Below, one piece after another: positions 36,801 to 49,911 of a stretch of 64,000 nt of DNA. The translations under genes were made by a program, and so were the position numbers. Below the pieces are notes generated by a model. That model made no database searches, was not told the DNA's origin, and saw nothing but the letters and a program-made list of their open reading frames with translations. The stretch comes from Moringa oleifera. Lineage: Eukaryota; Streptophyta; Magnoliopsida; Brassicales; Moringaceae. Where the stretch lies: assembly GCA_021397835.1 (NCBI GenBank), contig JAJFZO010000287.1:2234501-2298500 (forward strand), in the 5' to 3' direction. Position 1 is the stretch's first letter. Each line of letters begins with the position of its first letter.

Positions 36801-39800
36801 GATGATTAGTACCAGAATGAGATCCTTTCCTAATGGCTATAGGAATATCAAGGTCAACGACTTTCTAAATTGGTGGCTTATTGGAAACAAAAATATCATT
36901 AGGTACAGAAGATTGCAGATTACTTGAACTGTTTATAGTCTCATGGCCCAAGGCATCAGATTGAACTTGTGCTTGCTCTTTGCTCTTTTGAGGAATCTCT
37001 GTCCTTGTATAAACATGAAGATCTGACTTAGGCCCCTTTGGAACTAACCGTAGGTAGTATTTCTTTCTTGTCGAAGATTCAACAATCCCCAGCAAAATAG
37101 CATGAGGGAGACTAGTATTCCTTTCATTTAATATATTATAATCTTTTTTAAGAAAGTATTTTCACAATCCATAGGTAAGGGAATGGCAATAACATCACAA
37201 AAACTTTCTTGTTTTTGTTTCTCCCCTGAAGAAAATTCTTTTGAAACTATGTTTGATGTTCAAGAAAAAGTACATTTACAAATATCACGGTTTTTTTGGC
37301 TTTAGGATTGAAACATTTATACTCCTTATTTGGAGCATAGCCAACAACCAGTGGATCAAGCTTCGAGCCCTCTTTACTAAATAAGTGAACATAATTAGTG
37401 CATCCAAAAATATTTAAGGGAAGATAAGACTGAATGCATGTATCAGGAAAAACATTTTTAAGACATTCAAGGGTGTGCTATAGTTGAGAATACAAGTCGA
37501 CATACTATTGATTAAATAGGTTGCTATTAAAATTGCTTCACCCAAAAGATATTTTGAGATATTCATTGGGAACATGATGGCACGTGGAACTTGAAGGAAG
37601 TGTTTAGCTTTATGCTTAGCAATGTCATTCTGCTAAGGTGTGTCAGTATGAAGAATTCAAATTTTAGTTTGAGATTAAGTTTCCATCGTCAAGTAAAAAT
37701 CTTTAAATGAGTTCTCAACTTCAGATTTTTTACTCATCAAACAAACCCAACATAAATGAGTATGATCATCAATGAGAGTCACAAATCTTTTTATTTTTAA
37801 TAGAAAAAGTATTGATCCTTGATAGACCTCAAACATCATTATGGATTAAGTAAAAATATTTTAAGGCTTGATAAGGATTTAAAGGATGAATAATTTTGTG
37901 GTTTTTAGATAAAATGCAGTTTTCACAATGAAACTTAGACCAATCTAAACCACGAAATAAGCTAGGAAATAGTGTTTTAAGATAAGAAAAAAGAGGATGC
38001 CCTAGTCTATAATGCTAAAAAGTAATTTGATCCTTAAGAGGGATAGAACTAATACTACTTAAACCTTGAGTTTCTTTATTCTCAGTCTTCATCCTCAAAA
38101 AAGGAGAGACCATCTATCAGTCTAGCATTGCAAATCATCTTCCCTGAACTCTGTTCTTGAAATACACAATGAGATTCAAAAATGATGACTCAAAAATTAG
38201 AGTCTCCGGAAAGTTTACTTACTGGCTTAGGAACATAAAGTACAAACATTAGAGTGATTGGTTTTAGATAGGTTTACCAAGCCTTTATCTGTAGTGGGAG
38301 AATACAAACAATTTGCTCTATGAGCTTTTTGACCAGAAAAAGAGTCATAGGTGTGAAACACATGTGAAAAACTTGTCATTCGATCAAAGGCTCTTGAATC
38401 GATGATCCAAATAGTGAAATAAGTTAAATGCAGGAAAAAGCATTTGATTTACTACCTATATGAGTGAGAGAAGCATTAGGAGTTGTCAACAAGTCTGAGT
38501 TGGATTTCAGCATCTTTAGAAAATAATCCATCTATACTTTGCTAAAGTTGTGTTTTATATGTGAAAGCGGTTAGAGTCTCCGGAAATTTTCTGATACCAT
38601 GTCAGAGAATATAGAGAAAAAGAATGTATTGTATTTCACTCTTGTTGGCGAGGTTACAATGTACAAATATATAGGAAGAACAATAAAGCTATTCTAGGAA
38701 ACAAATAATTGTAATAGTTGTACAAAATTAATGACTACTTTCCTTAATTTAAGCATTGACCCAATCTCCTCTATTTACACACCAATTATTCACCTTTATT
38801 GCTGAATATTAACACCAAATATTCAGCATTTATTGCTGGATATTACTCATCCAATGTTCAGCCTTTGCTGATATCTTTCAACACATGACTATGGAGGAGA
38901 AAAATAAAATGTAAAGTTACGAAGGAGGTGTGAAATTTGAAGTTTAAAATTTCCATAAGCTTTTCTTAAATGACTGCTCGTAGATTATTTGCTAATTCTT
39001 ATAGAACTTTATGGCACAATTGTGTTTCAATGAGCATTTCAGTTGCAAAACAAGGCTCCTGGATTCTGGGTGGTGGCTGGAACAATGATCTTTGGGGAGG
39101 AGAATTGCCAGTGGCCTCTTGGATTGATGATATTTCGCCATATAATCCTGTGGGAAGCCTTAAGTTTATTTGTGGTTGTTTTTCATACGAACTTCACATT
39201 CACCATGAAACATTCGTGGTTCTGCTTTGTGCAGATTTGGCTAACTAGGATGGATGGTCATATGGGTTTGGCAAATTCAGTGGCTCTAGGGCTGGCTGGA
39301 ATTAATAATTTGTCTGAAGATCCAAGAGGTGGAACTATAGTGAGAACCACTACGGGAGGTAATGTTTAGTTTTAATTCATCTATTTCTTAAAATACTTCA
39401 CATGTTTATTCCTTGAAGTTTCATTGTAGTCTGTGATTTCCTTTGTGAATATATTCCATCTGGTGTCTGGTAAAAGACTTCTGTCCTCTTACAACTAAAT
39501 CTATCTTTGGCTTTTACATGTATATTAAAGTCTTGGAGTTTATAGAACTCCTTATCTCTAGATAGTGCTTTTATACCTGTAAATAGGGGGCGCCACTGCC
39601 ATTTATAGTAATAATTACACATGTTTTCTGTTTAAAAAAATCTAAAGTCTGTTTTTTCTTCCTTTTTTTTTTTTTTTGTCTGAACTGTATCTCTCTTACG
39701 CACAGAGAAGGTAAAAGAAGCTGTTGCCTGTGCATGTATATATATTATCCATATGAGAAAGCAGCTGCTTGGTTTCTGAGATTTTGAGTATTTAAGAACC

Positions 39801-42800
39801 GTGAGTTCAACAAGATTATTGAAAAAACAATCTCACATTATCCTTTATGGATTCCGTTTATCATGATATTTCATTTGGGGGTCCTAGTTCCTTTGTCTTA
39901 TAATACTTAAACTGGAACCAGTCATCCTGAATGTGATGTAAACCAAGATAGTTCTTTCATGCTTACAGTTTATGATCATGTTGTAAACATTAATTTTACA
40001 AATGACATGTTTGTTAATAATGTGGAAAGGATTTCTGCCTATTAATATGAGTTCTCTTTTTTTGAACTGTCAAAAAAACTAATTCTGTGGTGATCTTAAT
40101 TTTATCACATGATCATATGTCATGTAGAGCCTACAGGTTTGCTGATTGATGCTGCAATGAAACTTCTTCTTCCCTGCATTCCAGAAGTCTCAGTTGATGA
40201 AAGGAGGGAAGCTATGCTTAGAGCTAGCAATTTTGCATTGATGCGGGGCGTGACAACTGTTGTTGATTTTGGGAGATATTTTCCTGGAGCTTCAATTGAG
40301 CTTTCCTGGGAAGATTTTTCGGGTTTGAATTAGAAGCTTTTACGTATTTTTGATTTAAATACTGAATGAATCTTTTTGTTTGCATTGACTTCTGCTAACC
40401 TTGGAACTTGGGCTGATAATAGATAATCACTCTGATAAAATGACACTTACATATTGTTGACTTTATGGAGAAAAATAAATTGTTAAAACCTTCATAGATC
40501 TAGAAATTCAATGGGTTCATTTTTCTCGTCCAGATACTAGAAAAGAATAAAAAGAGTCTGTGTACTGGCTTTATGCACTTCATGATAGAGCTAAACAATA
40601 TCCATGGTACATGAAAATGTATTTGTTGGTTGGATATTCTGTTTGGTCTAGTCAAGATCCTTGTTAATGTGATTACAAGTATTCATGAATAAAAATTATC
40701 ACAGGATTCCTTAACTTGAATTCATGCAGCAGAGTGATTATGCCTTCTCAAGCATCATTATTTATTCTTCAGTTCTTTCATTTTGCCAGATGTATATAAA
40801 TGGGCTGATTCCTCAATGAAGATGATGATAAGGGTGTGCTTATTTTTTCCACTGGAGACATGGTCACGCTTGCTTGTATGGCATCTCATCAATTTTTGCA
40901 TTTAATCTTATGACTTCTTAGCATGGATGTATAGTTCCCCATTATGTTGAATTTGACACTCAGTTCTCATATGCACTAGGTGGTGATAAAATTTTATATA
41001 ATTTCTCTTTATGATAAATTTTCAACTTAAATATTGTATGCAATTGATGATGATAGACTGTTATTAAAAAATTGAGGTCACAGTTGTACTTGCAACAGTC
41101 AATTTTAGTACTTGCTCATTTCCAGGCAGCCATTCTTATGTTAATCATAATTTTACTGGTTGCTAAGTACTGTAAAGCTTGTTTTAGATTATCTCATTGT
41201 GGAGAAGAATTGTAGCTTTTGGTGTCAAGATGGTCTTTCAACAGTTAAATGGAAAGAGTTTGCTTTTAAAAATGGAATAACTGAAAATATACGAAATTTG
41301 TTCCAGTTTTCTGTTTTAAATTTGAAAATCTATTATAAATGTGCATCTATGTCATAGGCTTGCATGATTGTTTTTAGTGTTCATAGTAGATAAAATTGTA
41401 TTGTTGCCTCTTTTATCTGATGTAACAATGTTAAGATCATCGTTTTTGTCAGAGGTTATAAATTTGGTGCCAAGTTCTAAGGTGCCTTTTCATTTAGTCC
41501 TTGATGTTTAGAAACATAATACTGAAAGCTCGCTGTGTTGGATTGCATTCAATGTTGCCTTTTTTGTTCATAGTTTGTTAGGATGCTGTGTTGGTACAGT
41601 ATCGCACTTAAAATGGCATTTAAGTGCTACATCAAATCTATGTTATCAGCATGTGACAATTGGTGTGGTATCATGTTAAGGTTTTGTTGGTTCCATCCCC
41701 CATTCCCCCCTCCCCTTTTTTTTCTTTTTCGTTTTAAGACCTTATGTTTGTGTAGATTTCGCTTTGGTCAATCTATCTTTGGATTTTTTTTTACTTAAAA
41801 AAAAAAACTAAAATTAATTGTTTACAGAGTAGCATTTGGTTCATGGAGATGCCACCAATTTTAGGATTCTCAACAATCGTAGACTTAGAAATCTGGTACC
41901 AAGGGAGAAAGGTTACTTATGTTTGGTTCACGAATAAGTTTCTCAAGAATTATTTAATTTTTAGCTCTACTTTTGTGATTCTGCCTCTGCTGCCTTAATA
42001 CGTTACTATAATTTGCATTATTTTAGCTTTTTTTTAATCAAATATTAACAAAATACATCAATTGACAGTAACTTTTTCTATCATCTTTGACTAATATGTT
42101 CTCAAGGGGAAGAAGAAAAACTTGAATAACTTGGAAGAAGAAAATAGTAAAAGAACTTTGAAGAAACAAAAAATTGCCAATTTATATTGAGATCAGAGGT
42201 GGTGGTGGCAATGCTACTGGTGGTGGGAGATCGATGCAATGATGATAGCATAGAAGAGTTAGGATCTGTGAGAGAAACAAGAAAGACATAATTTAAAAAA
42301 ATAAAAAATAATAAATCTCTAATATTCTATAGAAAGAAGAAGAGTTGGGAATAGAGTATATCTTGCAGTAAAAGGCAAAGGAACAAGAACAGTGGCAATC
42401 AAAGGTTGTACATTGTTTGAAATTAATCTCTAATGTTTTATATATTCTTAAAATTAAACAAATCTTTTAGTGTTAATCAGCTTTGAAAAAGGGATATAGA
42501 ATGCTATTTGAAGATAATTATTGCTTGATATTGATGCACAAGGTAGAGAGATGTTTAAAATCCAAATAAAATGTAAAAGATTTACCTTGAATATAATAGA
42601 AGAGAAGCAAAATACAATACACAAAAAAGACAATAATAGGGGGCACTTTTATCATAAGATCCTTCCTTTCATGAAGAACAATCTTAGAGAAGATTTACCT
42701 AAATTACAGGAGGAGCTTCTTAAATATGCCCGTTGTCAATATGGAAAGCAAATCAAGCATCCTTTTCAACAAAACAAAGCTTGGAGGGCTAAATAGAAAC

Positions 42801-45800
42801 TGCAGCTAGTTCACGCAAATATCGGATGATAAATGAGAACACCAACAAAGGCTTTGCAACAAAAAGCTCGATTTGAATGTAGTTATAAATTAAGAAGGCA
42901 AAATGCCAAAATATTTTGAGTTCAAACTCCTAAGAGAAGTACAAAGAAAAGGAGAAATATAGCCAAATTTTCAGCAAAACAAAAAATTAAAAATGACAGC
43001 ATCCCAAGAAAGGCACTTTCAAAGATTAGATATGAATTCTTTAAGAAACGAATTGGTGTATTCAGCTAAAACAGGAAGGAAGAGTGTTAGCAAGATGTCT
43101 AATTTGTTGTAGAGAAAACTTATTCTTCTACTTTATCAAGTAATTTGAATTTCATGTAAAAATAATCTTTTAATTTGAAATTCAGATAGCAACAATACTT
43201 AATTTGAATTTTGAATTTAGATTTTAAGATATTTAGATAGGTACAATCTTAGATCTTGATTACTCATAAATAGGACCTCAATCAATGTAACAAAGAAAGT
43301 CATTGAAAGCTATTACAAGCCATTGAAGGCTACAATCAATTCCAACCTTCAAGTGTTCTATATTGTTCTTCCTCTCCTCTCAAAAACCCAACAAAATAAT
43401 ATCAAAACCAATAGAAGGAAAGCTAAGGGTATCCTGAAAGTATGAAACAAAAACATGAACAATTTGATTTGCAAGTTAGATGATGCAATTTTCATAAATA
43501 GCAATTACAAAAGGAAATTGAAAAGGAAGTGCAGTTTCTAAGATTTGAGAAATTTCATTTAAATCAATACATGCTCATGAAACAAATTCATTAATTCATT
43601 ATCAAATTTAAAAACAATGCAAAAGATCTTACTTTGGTAAGCAAACATGGCGTTTTCTATTATTATGGAACTGAAATAAACCACTTATCTCTTTATTTTC
43701 TTTTGAAGTTCATCTTGCTGGATTGGCGGAAATCTTTCTCTCTCTCTCGCGTTTTTCTATCTAAATGTTATATCTGTGAATTTAAGTCATAACTCATAAA
43801 TTTTGTGTATATTTATTTAGTTTATAAGCCATATGTTCTAATTACATATGATCAACAAGAAGTTTCAAAGTTCCATGGCAGAGATCACTTTTGGCTAAGT
43901 TCTCTCAGCTACAGTCTCTGAATCTTAGGTCTAAAATTTGAAACATGTAGAACCTCATTTTGATAGGTGATGATGTAGCACTAACAACGTGTCAACATGC
44001 CATGTCAATTTTCATGTGTTAACAGTTGGGTGCTGATGTGACATTTTTGTTTAAAATTTTAACTAATTATGGATGAGAGGACAACTTGAATATGATCGGG
44101 CACGTCAAGCCCTTGATTTTCAATTTGCTCAGTAGGAAGGAACACAAGAAAGGCCTTAGACCTTGGTGATAAAATTTATAGTATAGTGCTTTTTTTAGGT
44201 CTCACATTTAGTAACACTCTTCCCTTTATGGCTTTTTGTTTTTTCCCCCCCTGACATTAGTTAATGTTTTGGCAACCCTGCCTTCCCACCCCCCTCCCCC
44301 TCTCAACCCAAGGGGAAAAAAAGTTCATGATATAACTTATGCCGTGTTTCTTTTCTCTTTTTTTTGGCTAAAAAAACTTATGTAGTGTTCTGTACTTTCT
44401 CAGGGACTTATTAACCAAAGAGGCCGTATCCTGAGTGATTGGTTATACTTGGGTGGTGTTAAGGCATTTGCTGATGGGTCTCTCGGATCTAATAGTGCAC
44501 TTTTTTATGAGGTGAGAAAGTACAGTACTTATCTGTCTGCTGATCCCTGTTGTGAGATATGAAAATGCATATTTGAGATTCATATCCTTTGTTTCTTCCA
44601 TCCATTCTTCTTGTTGTTCAACTTTCTCGTTTCTTCTTGAATAAATTAGCATTTTGTGACATTTAATCTATCTTATATGACACTATTTTAGATATCTTAA
44701 TAGGGGTTTTGGTCAGTAAGTTAATTATCTAAGCCATGTGTATTCTTTTTCTGTAGTCATATGTTGATGAGCCTCACAATCATGGCCTACAAGTGATGGA
44801 ACTTGATGTTCTTTCTAACTTGACTCAGGCATCAGATGAATCTGGGCTCCAGGTGCTTGTTTTATATATTTATATTTATATTTATATTTATATTTATATT
44901 TATATTTATACTTATATTTATATTTATATTTATATTTATATTTATATAGAGAGAGAGAGAGAGATGTGTATGATTTTGAATTTTCTTTCACACACACACT
45001 GGGCTTTCCAAACAGTAGCTCAATACCCTTGCTTTTCATTTGTCCAGGTTGCTATTCATGCGATAGGGGATAAAGCAAATGACCTGATTCTGGATATGTA
45101 TGAGTCAGTTACTTCAGCAAATGGAGAGCAGGATAGAAGATTTAGGGTAACGTGTATACTAAAACATTAGAGAAAATCATCATTTACATTCTTTTAGTTT
45201 TCAATTCATTTTTTCAAGTGTCTGGAAATTTTTATTTTGATAATGAATATGTATTCATCTGTTTTATTCATGACTTGGAACACACTTTCAGATTGAACAT
45301 GCTCAGCATTTGGCACCTGGTTCAGCAACTCGATTTGGTCAACAAGGCATTATAGCTTCAGTGCAGGTTTGTCGTTGTCTCTCTCAACTGCCTTTCAGGC
45401 TTTCAATTAGTAATATCTTGTGACCACAGGACTGCCGCTGCACATTGGTTGGTGAGATTTTTCAAGGGCACTGATGTTTTATCTAGACATGTTCCTGAAT
45501 CTGTAGTGTGTTTCATAATTCTACTGCTTTCTGCATTTTATCTTCTTTGTTCCTCATTTGGCTTGTGATCTTATTAGTTGTGGTCATAAGCTGTGCAGAC
45601 AAATGAAGTGCCGAGTCCTTTACCATGTATACACATGCATACTTATGTAAATAAATACATTCATAGGTATGTACATTCTCATACAAGTGCACAAAAAAAA
45701 AAAAAAGTAAAGAATCATACATCTGTACATCTACATTTGTATACATGCGGAAGAAGCACTCACATTTTAGATAAAAAATAATCATGAGAATAAGGAAAGA

Positions 45801-48355
45801 TAAACAAAATCTTTGCATGATTGTGGACAAGAACCAGTTTATTAATAGAAAAATGTGGAAGGAGTGGTGTAAAACCATGAAGACTTATTCATTGATATTA
45901 TGTGGTTTTATCACAGATGTAAATTATATATATTCTAAATCTCAATTTGCAACATGTGCTTTCAATTACCATGATGTACATCCTGCATTTTGCCAAATTT
46001 TGTGCTGCACCTTTATATTAAAGCTGCAGTTAAAAAGTTAATAATCGGGGAGCTTTCACTCTTGTCCTACATGCTGTTTCGAATAATGATTTGTTGAAAA
46101 TATGAATGCCCTACTTGGGTTGGGTTTTTTGATAAAAATGTATGTCCATATTAAGATCTTTGTCTTCTTAGAAAATTAATTCTTTCAAAACAATGCATGC
46201 CACTTGTACATAGGTGATCTACATAAGAATATAATCCATAAATTTCATTTCAATTTTAACAAAAGAGCTCTTTTTCAATATTTCAGCCAGAATGTCATGT
46301 TCATGCTAGTATTTTTATGAAAAGCTTAGTTTGTGTATGAGAATATCCAACTGGAAGAAATCATCTGGAGCAGAGGGATTCTCTATTACCTCTTTGCCTT
46401 TTTGTTTCCCCTTGCTTATTTAGTGCTGAGTCTTTGAGATTTAATAGTATAATTCGTAGGCCTTTTTCCTTCCCTCATATTCTTGCAAATGTCTTTGTAT
46501 TAAATGCAACAGCCAGATCATCTTCTCGATGATGCCAATTCTGCAGCTAAAAAGCTTGGAACAGATAGGGCTCAAAGAGGATCTTATCTATTTCACTCAC
46601 TTTTATCTAGGGGTGCCCTTCTGGCATTAGGCTCTGACTGGCCAGTAAGTATCATCTCATTGATTTTTTGTTTTCAACCATGTTCATCATAGTTGGAACT
46701 CATATAGAAAGAAGAGAAAAAGGACTGTGTGTCGTTCACTTCAAGAAAACCAGACAACTGTTTCTTTTTTCTTTTTTTCAGGTTGTAGATATTAATCCTT
46801 TACATAGTATCAAAACAGCAATGAAGAGAATACCTCCTGGTTGGGAAAATGCTTGGATCCCATCTGAATGCCTCTCATTGAATGACGCTTTAATTGCGTA
46901 AGGAACAAGGGAAAACTTGACGCATAAATTGCTTCTTTCTGTACACTTTCCTCAGAGTATTTTACATTTGTGCATGAAATTTACATTCTTTCGTTTTCTT
47001 GGTTTAGTTCTCAGAGATAGGAAATTTACATTGTAGTCCACACAAAAAAACCTGAGTTGTTGAGCATGTGACGGGCCTTGCGACTCTTAGTCTAAATATT
47101 GTCTTTTACTAAAGCACAGTTGAATTTGGATAGGCTATTACAGATTTAAGCACGAATGAGTTTGCTCACCTGTAGATTGACAGCATGCTTCCTAATTGCC
47201 TAAGAAAAGTTAATGATTTCTCAATGATTTGTTTGCATATGCTACTAGTCATCATAAAATAGATTTTCTTTTCTTTTCTTTTTCTTTTTTTTTTTTTTTC
47301 CTTTTGTTGTCCTGTACTATAAATAAGCTTTTCTGTGTAGTTACTGACTGTGATAGACAAGAGTTAGTTTTAGAATGCAACTGGGATTCGGGTGTGTTAT
47401 GGGGTGAGGTCTTTGGCCATGAATATAAGGGTTGGCTGAACCAAGTTAAATTTATGATCTTTGTTTTAATTGTTATGTGGAATACATATTTCTGGTTTGA
47501 TCATAGTTTTTTTGTAAATAAGTTAATTACTTGAGCCTTAACTTCATGACAAGAGCTGTGGCTTAGTAATTCTTTTGTAATAACTGGATTTATGTAAGTG
47601 GCGAGCTTCTTTTGAAGTTCTGTTTGTTGGATGTACCACATGTATCAGGCAGAAAGTTTTGACAAAACTGAATGTTCGCTTAGTTTTCTTGTTCTTGATT
47701 TAGTTTTCTGTTTGAGCTTCTTTCGTTTAGTTTTGATAAAACTGAATATTCCCCGGGCAGCCAAACTGCATAAAAGCTTGTTCTTGATTGTTTCTCTCAC
47801 ACATGGTGGATTAATGATGCTTTACATTGTCCATCCAGTGTGCTTGGATGTGTCCATATGTCTGATGATTATGACTTTCTTAATAATTTTAAGATGGCAA
47901 AGCCTGAAAATCTTGAAGGAAGGTGGTTGGTAGGGGAGGGTAGATAAAGAGAGAGAAGAGATGAGGGGGAGGGGCAGGAGAGAGTATTTTATGGTTGTGG
48001 CTAATCCCGTGAAAGGACAACATGAAGATGCCTTGTGAAGATAACAGATCACATGTACTGAAGGCCTCTAACTCTATTAACTGTAATGTTAAGAGGAAAC
48101 TGATTTATGATTTGGCAGAGTACATACGGTGTCAATTTTCAATTTCACGTTCAGGCATTCTGATAATTTCACAATGACAGGTACACGATTTCAGCTGCTC
48201 GTGCATGCTTCCTTGATAATGATTTGGGATCTTTGTCGGAAGGGAAGCTGGCTGATTTTGTGGTGTTATCTGTTAATTCTTGGGATGACTTTGCTGCCGA
48301 AGGGTCTGCCTCGGTTAATGCAACCTATGTTGCTGGGAAACAGGCTTATCCCTGA
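24827..48355 (+). CDS. LAF3: LAF3-type amidohydrolase (YtcJ family), 15 exons, 576 aa
   Basis: Exons: 24827-24905, 25047-25210, 26127-26228, 34232-34304, 39043-39149, 39235-39358, 40128-40322, 40790-40875, 44404-44511, 44757-44852, 45048-45146, 45292-45366, 46513-46644, 46782-46897 and 48181-48355. All introns are GT-AG and the exons sum to 1731 nt in one frame. The protein begins with a hydrophobic segment (residues about 3-24), likely a membrane anchor or signal. The metal-dependent hydrolase core follows: HxH in DSHVHL (H106, H108), [12 protein letters not shown] (exon 9), AIHAIGD (H382), IEHAQH (H414) and GSDWP (D478). These are the metal ligands of the amidohydrolase_3/YtcJ family; the true substrate is unknown. 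The Arabidopsis relative LAF3 is needed for normal phytochrome A signalling, is reported as perinuclear, and has a similar length. Introns 3 (8003 bp), 4 (4738 bp) and 8 (3528 bp) carry transposon insertions. The coding sequence appears intact. Confidence 0.92.
26627..27640 (-). mobile_element. 3' fragment of an L1-like LINE (minus) in LAF3 intron 3
   Basis: Read on the minus strand from 27640, the frames carry [44 protein letters not shown] and [11 protein letters not shown]. These resemble the region after the reverse transcriptase (the GNG..I.FW.D.WCGD and W..IW....P....FFVWTA patterns) of plant L1-type LINEs. A run of T at 26627-26644 on the plus strand marks the poly(A) tail. Only this 3' end is present, as expected for 5'-truncated LINE insertions. 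Frameshifts are frequent. Confidence 0.65.
28233..28750 (+). repeat. Two-copy tandem duplication, unit about 265 bp
   Basis: The block starting TTAGTTAAAAATTTGAAAA at 28231 recurs at 28499. Both copies share AATTCAAATTAATTGTGC, TTTATCTTTTGTTTCTTTTG and AATGATGAGATGGTA. A short (TA)n run sits at the junction (28489-28500). It lies within LAF3 intron 3; no coding meaning. Confidence 0.75.
28751..29695 (+). other. Possible 5' (ORF1-like) part of the plus-strand LINE
   Basis: GC content rises relative to its flanks and the sequence reads like decayed coding DNA on the plus strand (for example [17 protein letters not shown] from about 28803). It stands immediately before the copia fragment and in line with the LINE resumed at about 31300. 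I could not match it to a named domain, so assignment to LINE ORF1 is inference from position. Confidence 0.3.
29696..31234 (+). mobile_element. 5'-truncated copia fragment with LTR (plus) in LAF3 intron 3
   Basis: The frames hold the end of the reverse transcriptase ([50 protein letters not shown] at 29805-29993). The RNase H follows ([37 protein letters not shown]), with many stops. The LTR begins about 30725 (TGTTGAAGAC) and shares GTGGCTTATTA, GATGATC.T.TAAAGGCA.GAAGATGCT and AAGCCTTTA with the LTRs at 11487 and 23607, so this is the same copia family in the opposite orientation. Its 3' end near 31234 is approximate. Confidence 0.75.
31990..33815 (+). mobile_element. L1-like LINE reverse transcriptase fragment (plus) in LAF3 intron 3
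   Basis: In scattered frames it carries the ordered motifs of plant L1-type LINE ORF2: [19 protein letters not shown] (near 32215-32275), [18 protein letters not shown] (32600-32660), [34 protein letters not shown] (near 32890), VNEASDRML then [13 protein letters not shown] (33108-33240, where LLFADDTLIF is usual) and [18 protein letters not shown] (33460-33515). The catalytic DD is replaced by NN. Stops are frequent and no poly(A) tail is seen, so the 3' end is missing as well. Decayed sequence at 31300-31990 may belong to the same element. Confidence 0.75.
35165..38883 (-). mobile_element. Copia retrotransposon (minus) in LAF3 intron 4
   Basis: The 5' LTR is 38600-38883 and the 3' LTR 35165-35260. 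Both start TGTCAGAGAATAT on the plus strand and end TCAACA. The left copy has lost its middle part between GAGGTTAC and CCAAATATTCAGC. A primer-binding site TGGTATCA (complement of 38592-38599) touches the 5' LTR. The flanks CTTGA and CATGA agree at four of five bases. On the minus strand: GAG-pre-integrase and integrase remnants (about 37200-38350), reverse transcriptase (about 35940-37080, with [13 protein letters not shown] and [19 protein letters not shown]) and RNase H ([15 protein letters not shown] at 35460-35520). Little gag is recognisable. YVND stands where YVDD is usual. Confidence 0.85.
38600..38883 (-). repeat. 5' LTR of the intron-4 copia element
   Basis: It has direct contact with the primer-binding site and contains three copies of an ATTCAGC(A/C)TTTATTGCTG-like phrase (38805-38870). 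The partner LTR at 35165-35260 keeps only its two ends. Confidence 0.8.
42510..43397 (+). mobile_element. Copia fragment and LTR in LAF3 intron 8 (plus)
   Basis: The 42521-42796 frame carries [20 protein letters not shown], and [10 protein letters not shown] follows after one stop. This is the junction of the GAG-pre-integrase and integrase domains of copia elements. A purine tract AGGAAGGAAGAG (43075-43086) precedes an LTR-like block that starts TGTTAGCAAG at 43087 and ends CCCAACA near 43397. Most of integrase, RT and RNase H is deleted between them. After the LTR comes ATATCAAAACC, which resembles a primer-binding site. Confidence 0.6.
44860..44964. repeat. Microsatellite (TATATT)n followed by (GA)n
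   Basis: About 14 near-perfect hexamer units of the TATATT type run from 44862 to 44947, then a GAGAGA run of about 17 bases. They begin within about 10 bases of the splice donor of LAF3 exon 10. Confidence 0.95.
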
Positions 48356-48600
48356 ATACCTCGGATGTCGAACTTCTAGCAACATGCCTTCAGTCAAGTA
48401 TATAGATATAACAAAGGAGGGACAGCTGGCCTCAGCGGGAATCTCTGCTATCATTTAAGATCAATTTTATTGAATCGCCACCAAAGAATTTGGAGTGTCT
48501 TCTGCTTGTTAATGTTATGAGCGTTTTGTGAAGGTTTGATTTTAAAGTAAATCACACCTATTTAATAAAAGTTCAAACATTTTTTGAATTATGTTAGTTT
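48356..48600 (+). terminator. 3' UTR of the LAF3-type gene
   Basis: It follows the TGA at 48353-48355. An AATAAA hexamer at 48564-48569 is a reasonable polyadenylation signal. The true cleavage site cannot be read from sequence. Confidence 0.4.
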
Positions 48601-49680
48601 ATTTTTTTTATTAATTTTTTGTTATGAACATTTGATTTTATTTGTTATAATTTACTTAAGTTGTGACAAACTTTAAACTTTCAAATTCACATTTTGATTA
48701 GTTTGTGTAAGTTTTTAATTTTGAACTTCAAGTTGATATCTTGATTTGTTTGTATAAGTTTTGATAGATTTTGAATTTTTAATTACTATACTTGATTGTT
48801 AAATTTTTTTAATTCATAATAAAATGATGTTGTTTAGTATTTATTTTAAAAATATATTGATAAATCAAATCGTATCATATTTTATAATATCGTTTAATGC
48901 AATTTATATTGTTTGAATAAAATTGCTTCAATAATTTAATATACTAAAAAAAAAGTGTAAACGGACGAAATTGTTCCACATCTAAACCTTTGACTGCATA
49001 ATCTTTCTTTAATTTTACATGCCAATACCATAAGTCAATCAATGCATGCGTTAATGTTGGAAAAGCCATGGATGGTGAATTGAAATGTTAAATACACATA
49101 TCTATTTGAATTGTCACATTGTCTGGAAACAATTTATCAAAAGTTATATTTCTTTTGAAGTATAACTATCATTTTTATTGTCCTTTTTAATAATAAAAAA
49201 TTTTATTTGATTTTTTTATTCATAATTATTTTTTTTGAGAGAGAATACAATCAGAAACTAATTCATTATTTTTGTGAATTGTAATATTATTTTTATAGTG
49301 TATCTTAAAATTATATTTACTAAAATATATGTTAATATTAATTGAGAATGATTTTGTTTTAAAGATATAAAAATAAAATTTTACCTTTATATTTTATTAT
49401 AAATTTATTTTAATTTTTGATAAGTAAAACATTTTTTAAAAAATTAATGTTATTCATTTTTAAAAAATCTTTTCAGAAATTGACAGAGTGATGATTCATC
49501 TACTCTGTTAGACTTCTTTGCATTCAAAAACTTAAAACAGAAGCAGTAGAAAAATTATAATGTACTAATTATTAACAATAAACTATTCAAAAAAATAATT
49601 AAAACTAACGTAATTAATCAATAATTATGGGCAAATTAATGAAAATATTTGCTTTAGCTTTTTTTAATACTTTTTGACAA
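48601..49680. other. AT-rich intergenic DNA, nothing recognised
   Basis: There are long A/T runs, no domain-bearing frames, no LTR or TIR borders. Confidence 0.4.
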
Positions 49681-49911
49681 AAATACCCTTACAAACCAGT
49701 AAATCCCGTCCGTATCCCTATGTAACTGTCATCGTATTAATCCAACGAAAAGGAAAAGTTCTGTTTTACAAACGGCAAGATATGCTCGCGCTACCCAGCC
49801 GAAGCTCCTTTCATAAGCCATCGCTTTCTTCTCTTTCTCTGTTCTCTTAATAACACCCTTTAGTTCTCCCTTTTGACCAACAATCGAACCTTAATAACCC
49901 CAAAGTCTGTA

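Noticed and set aside
44793..45170. 125-codon frame with a run of Ile-Tyr
   Set aside because: It joins parts of LAF3 exons 10 and 11 through the microsatellite intron; the exons themselves splice at GT-AG sites on either side.
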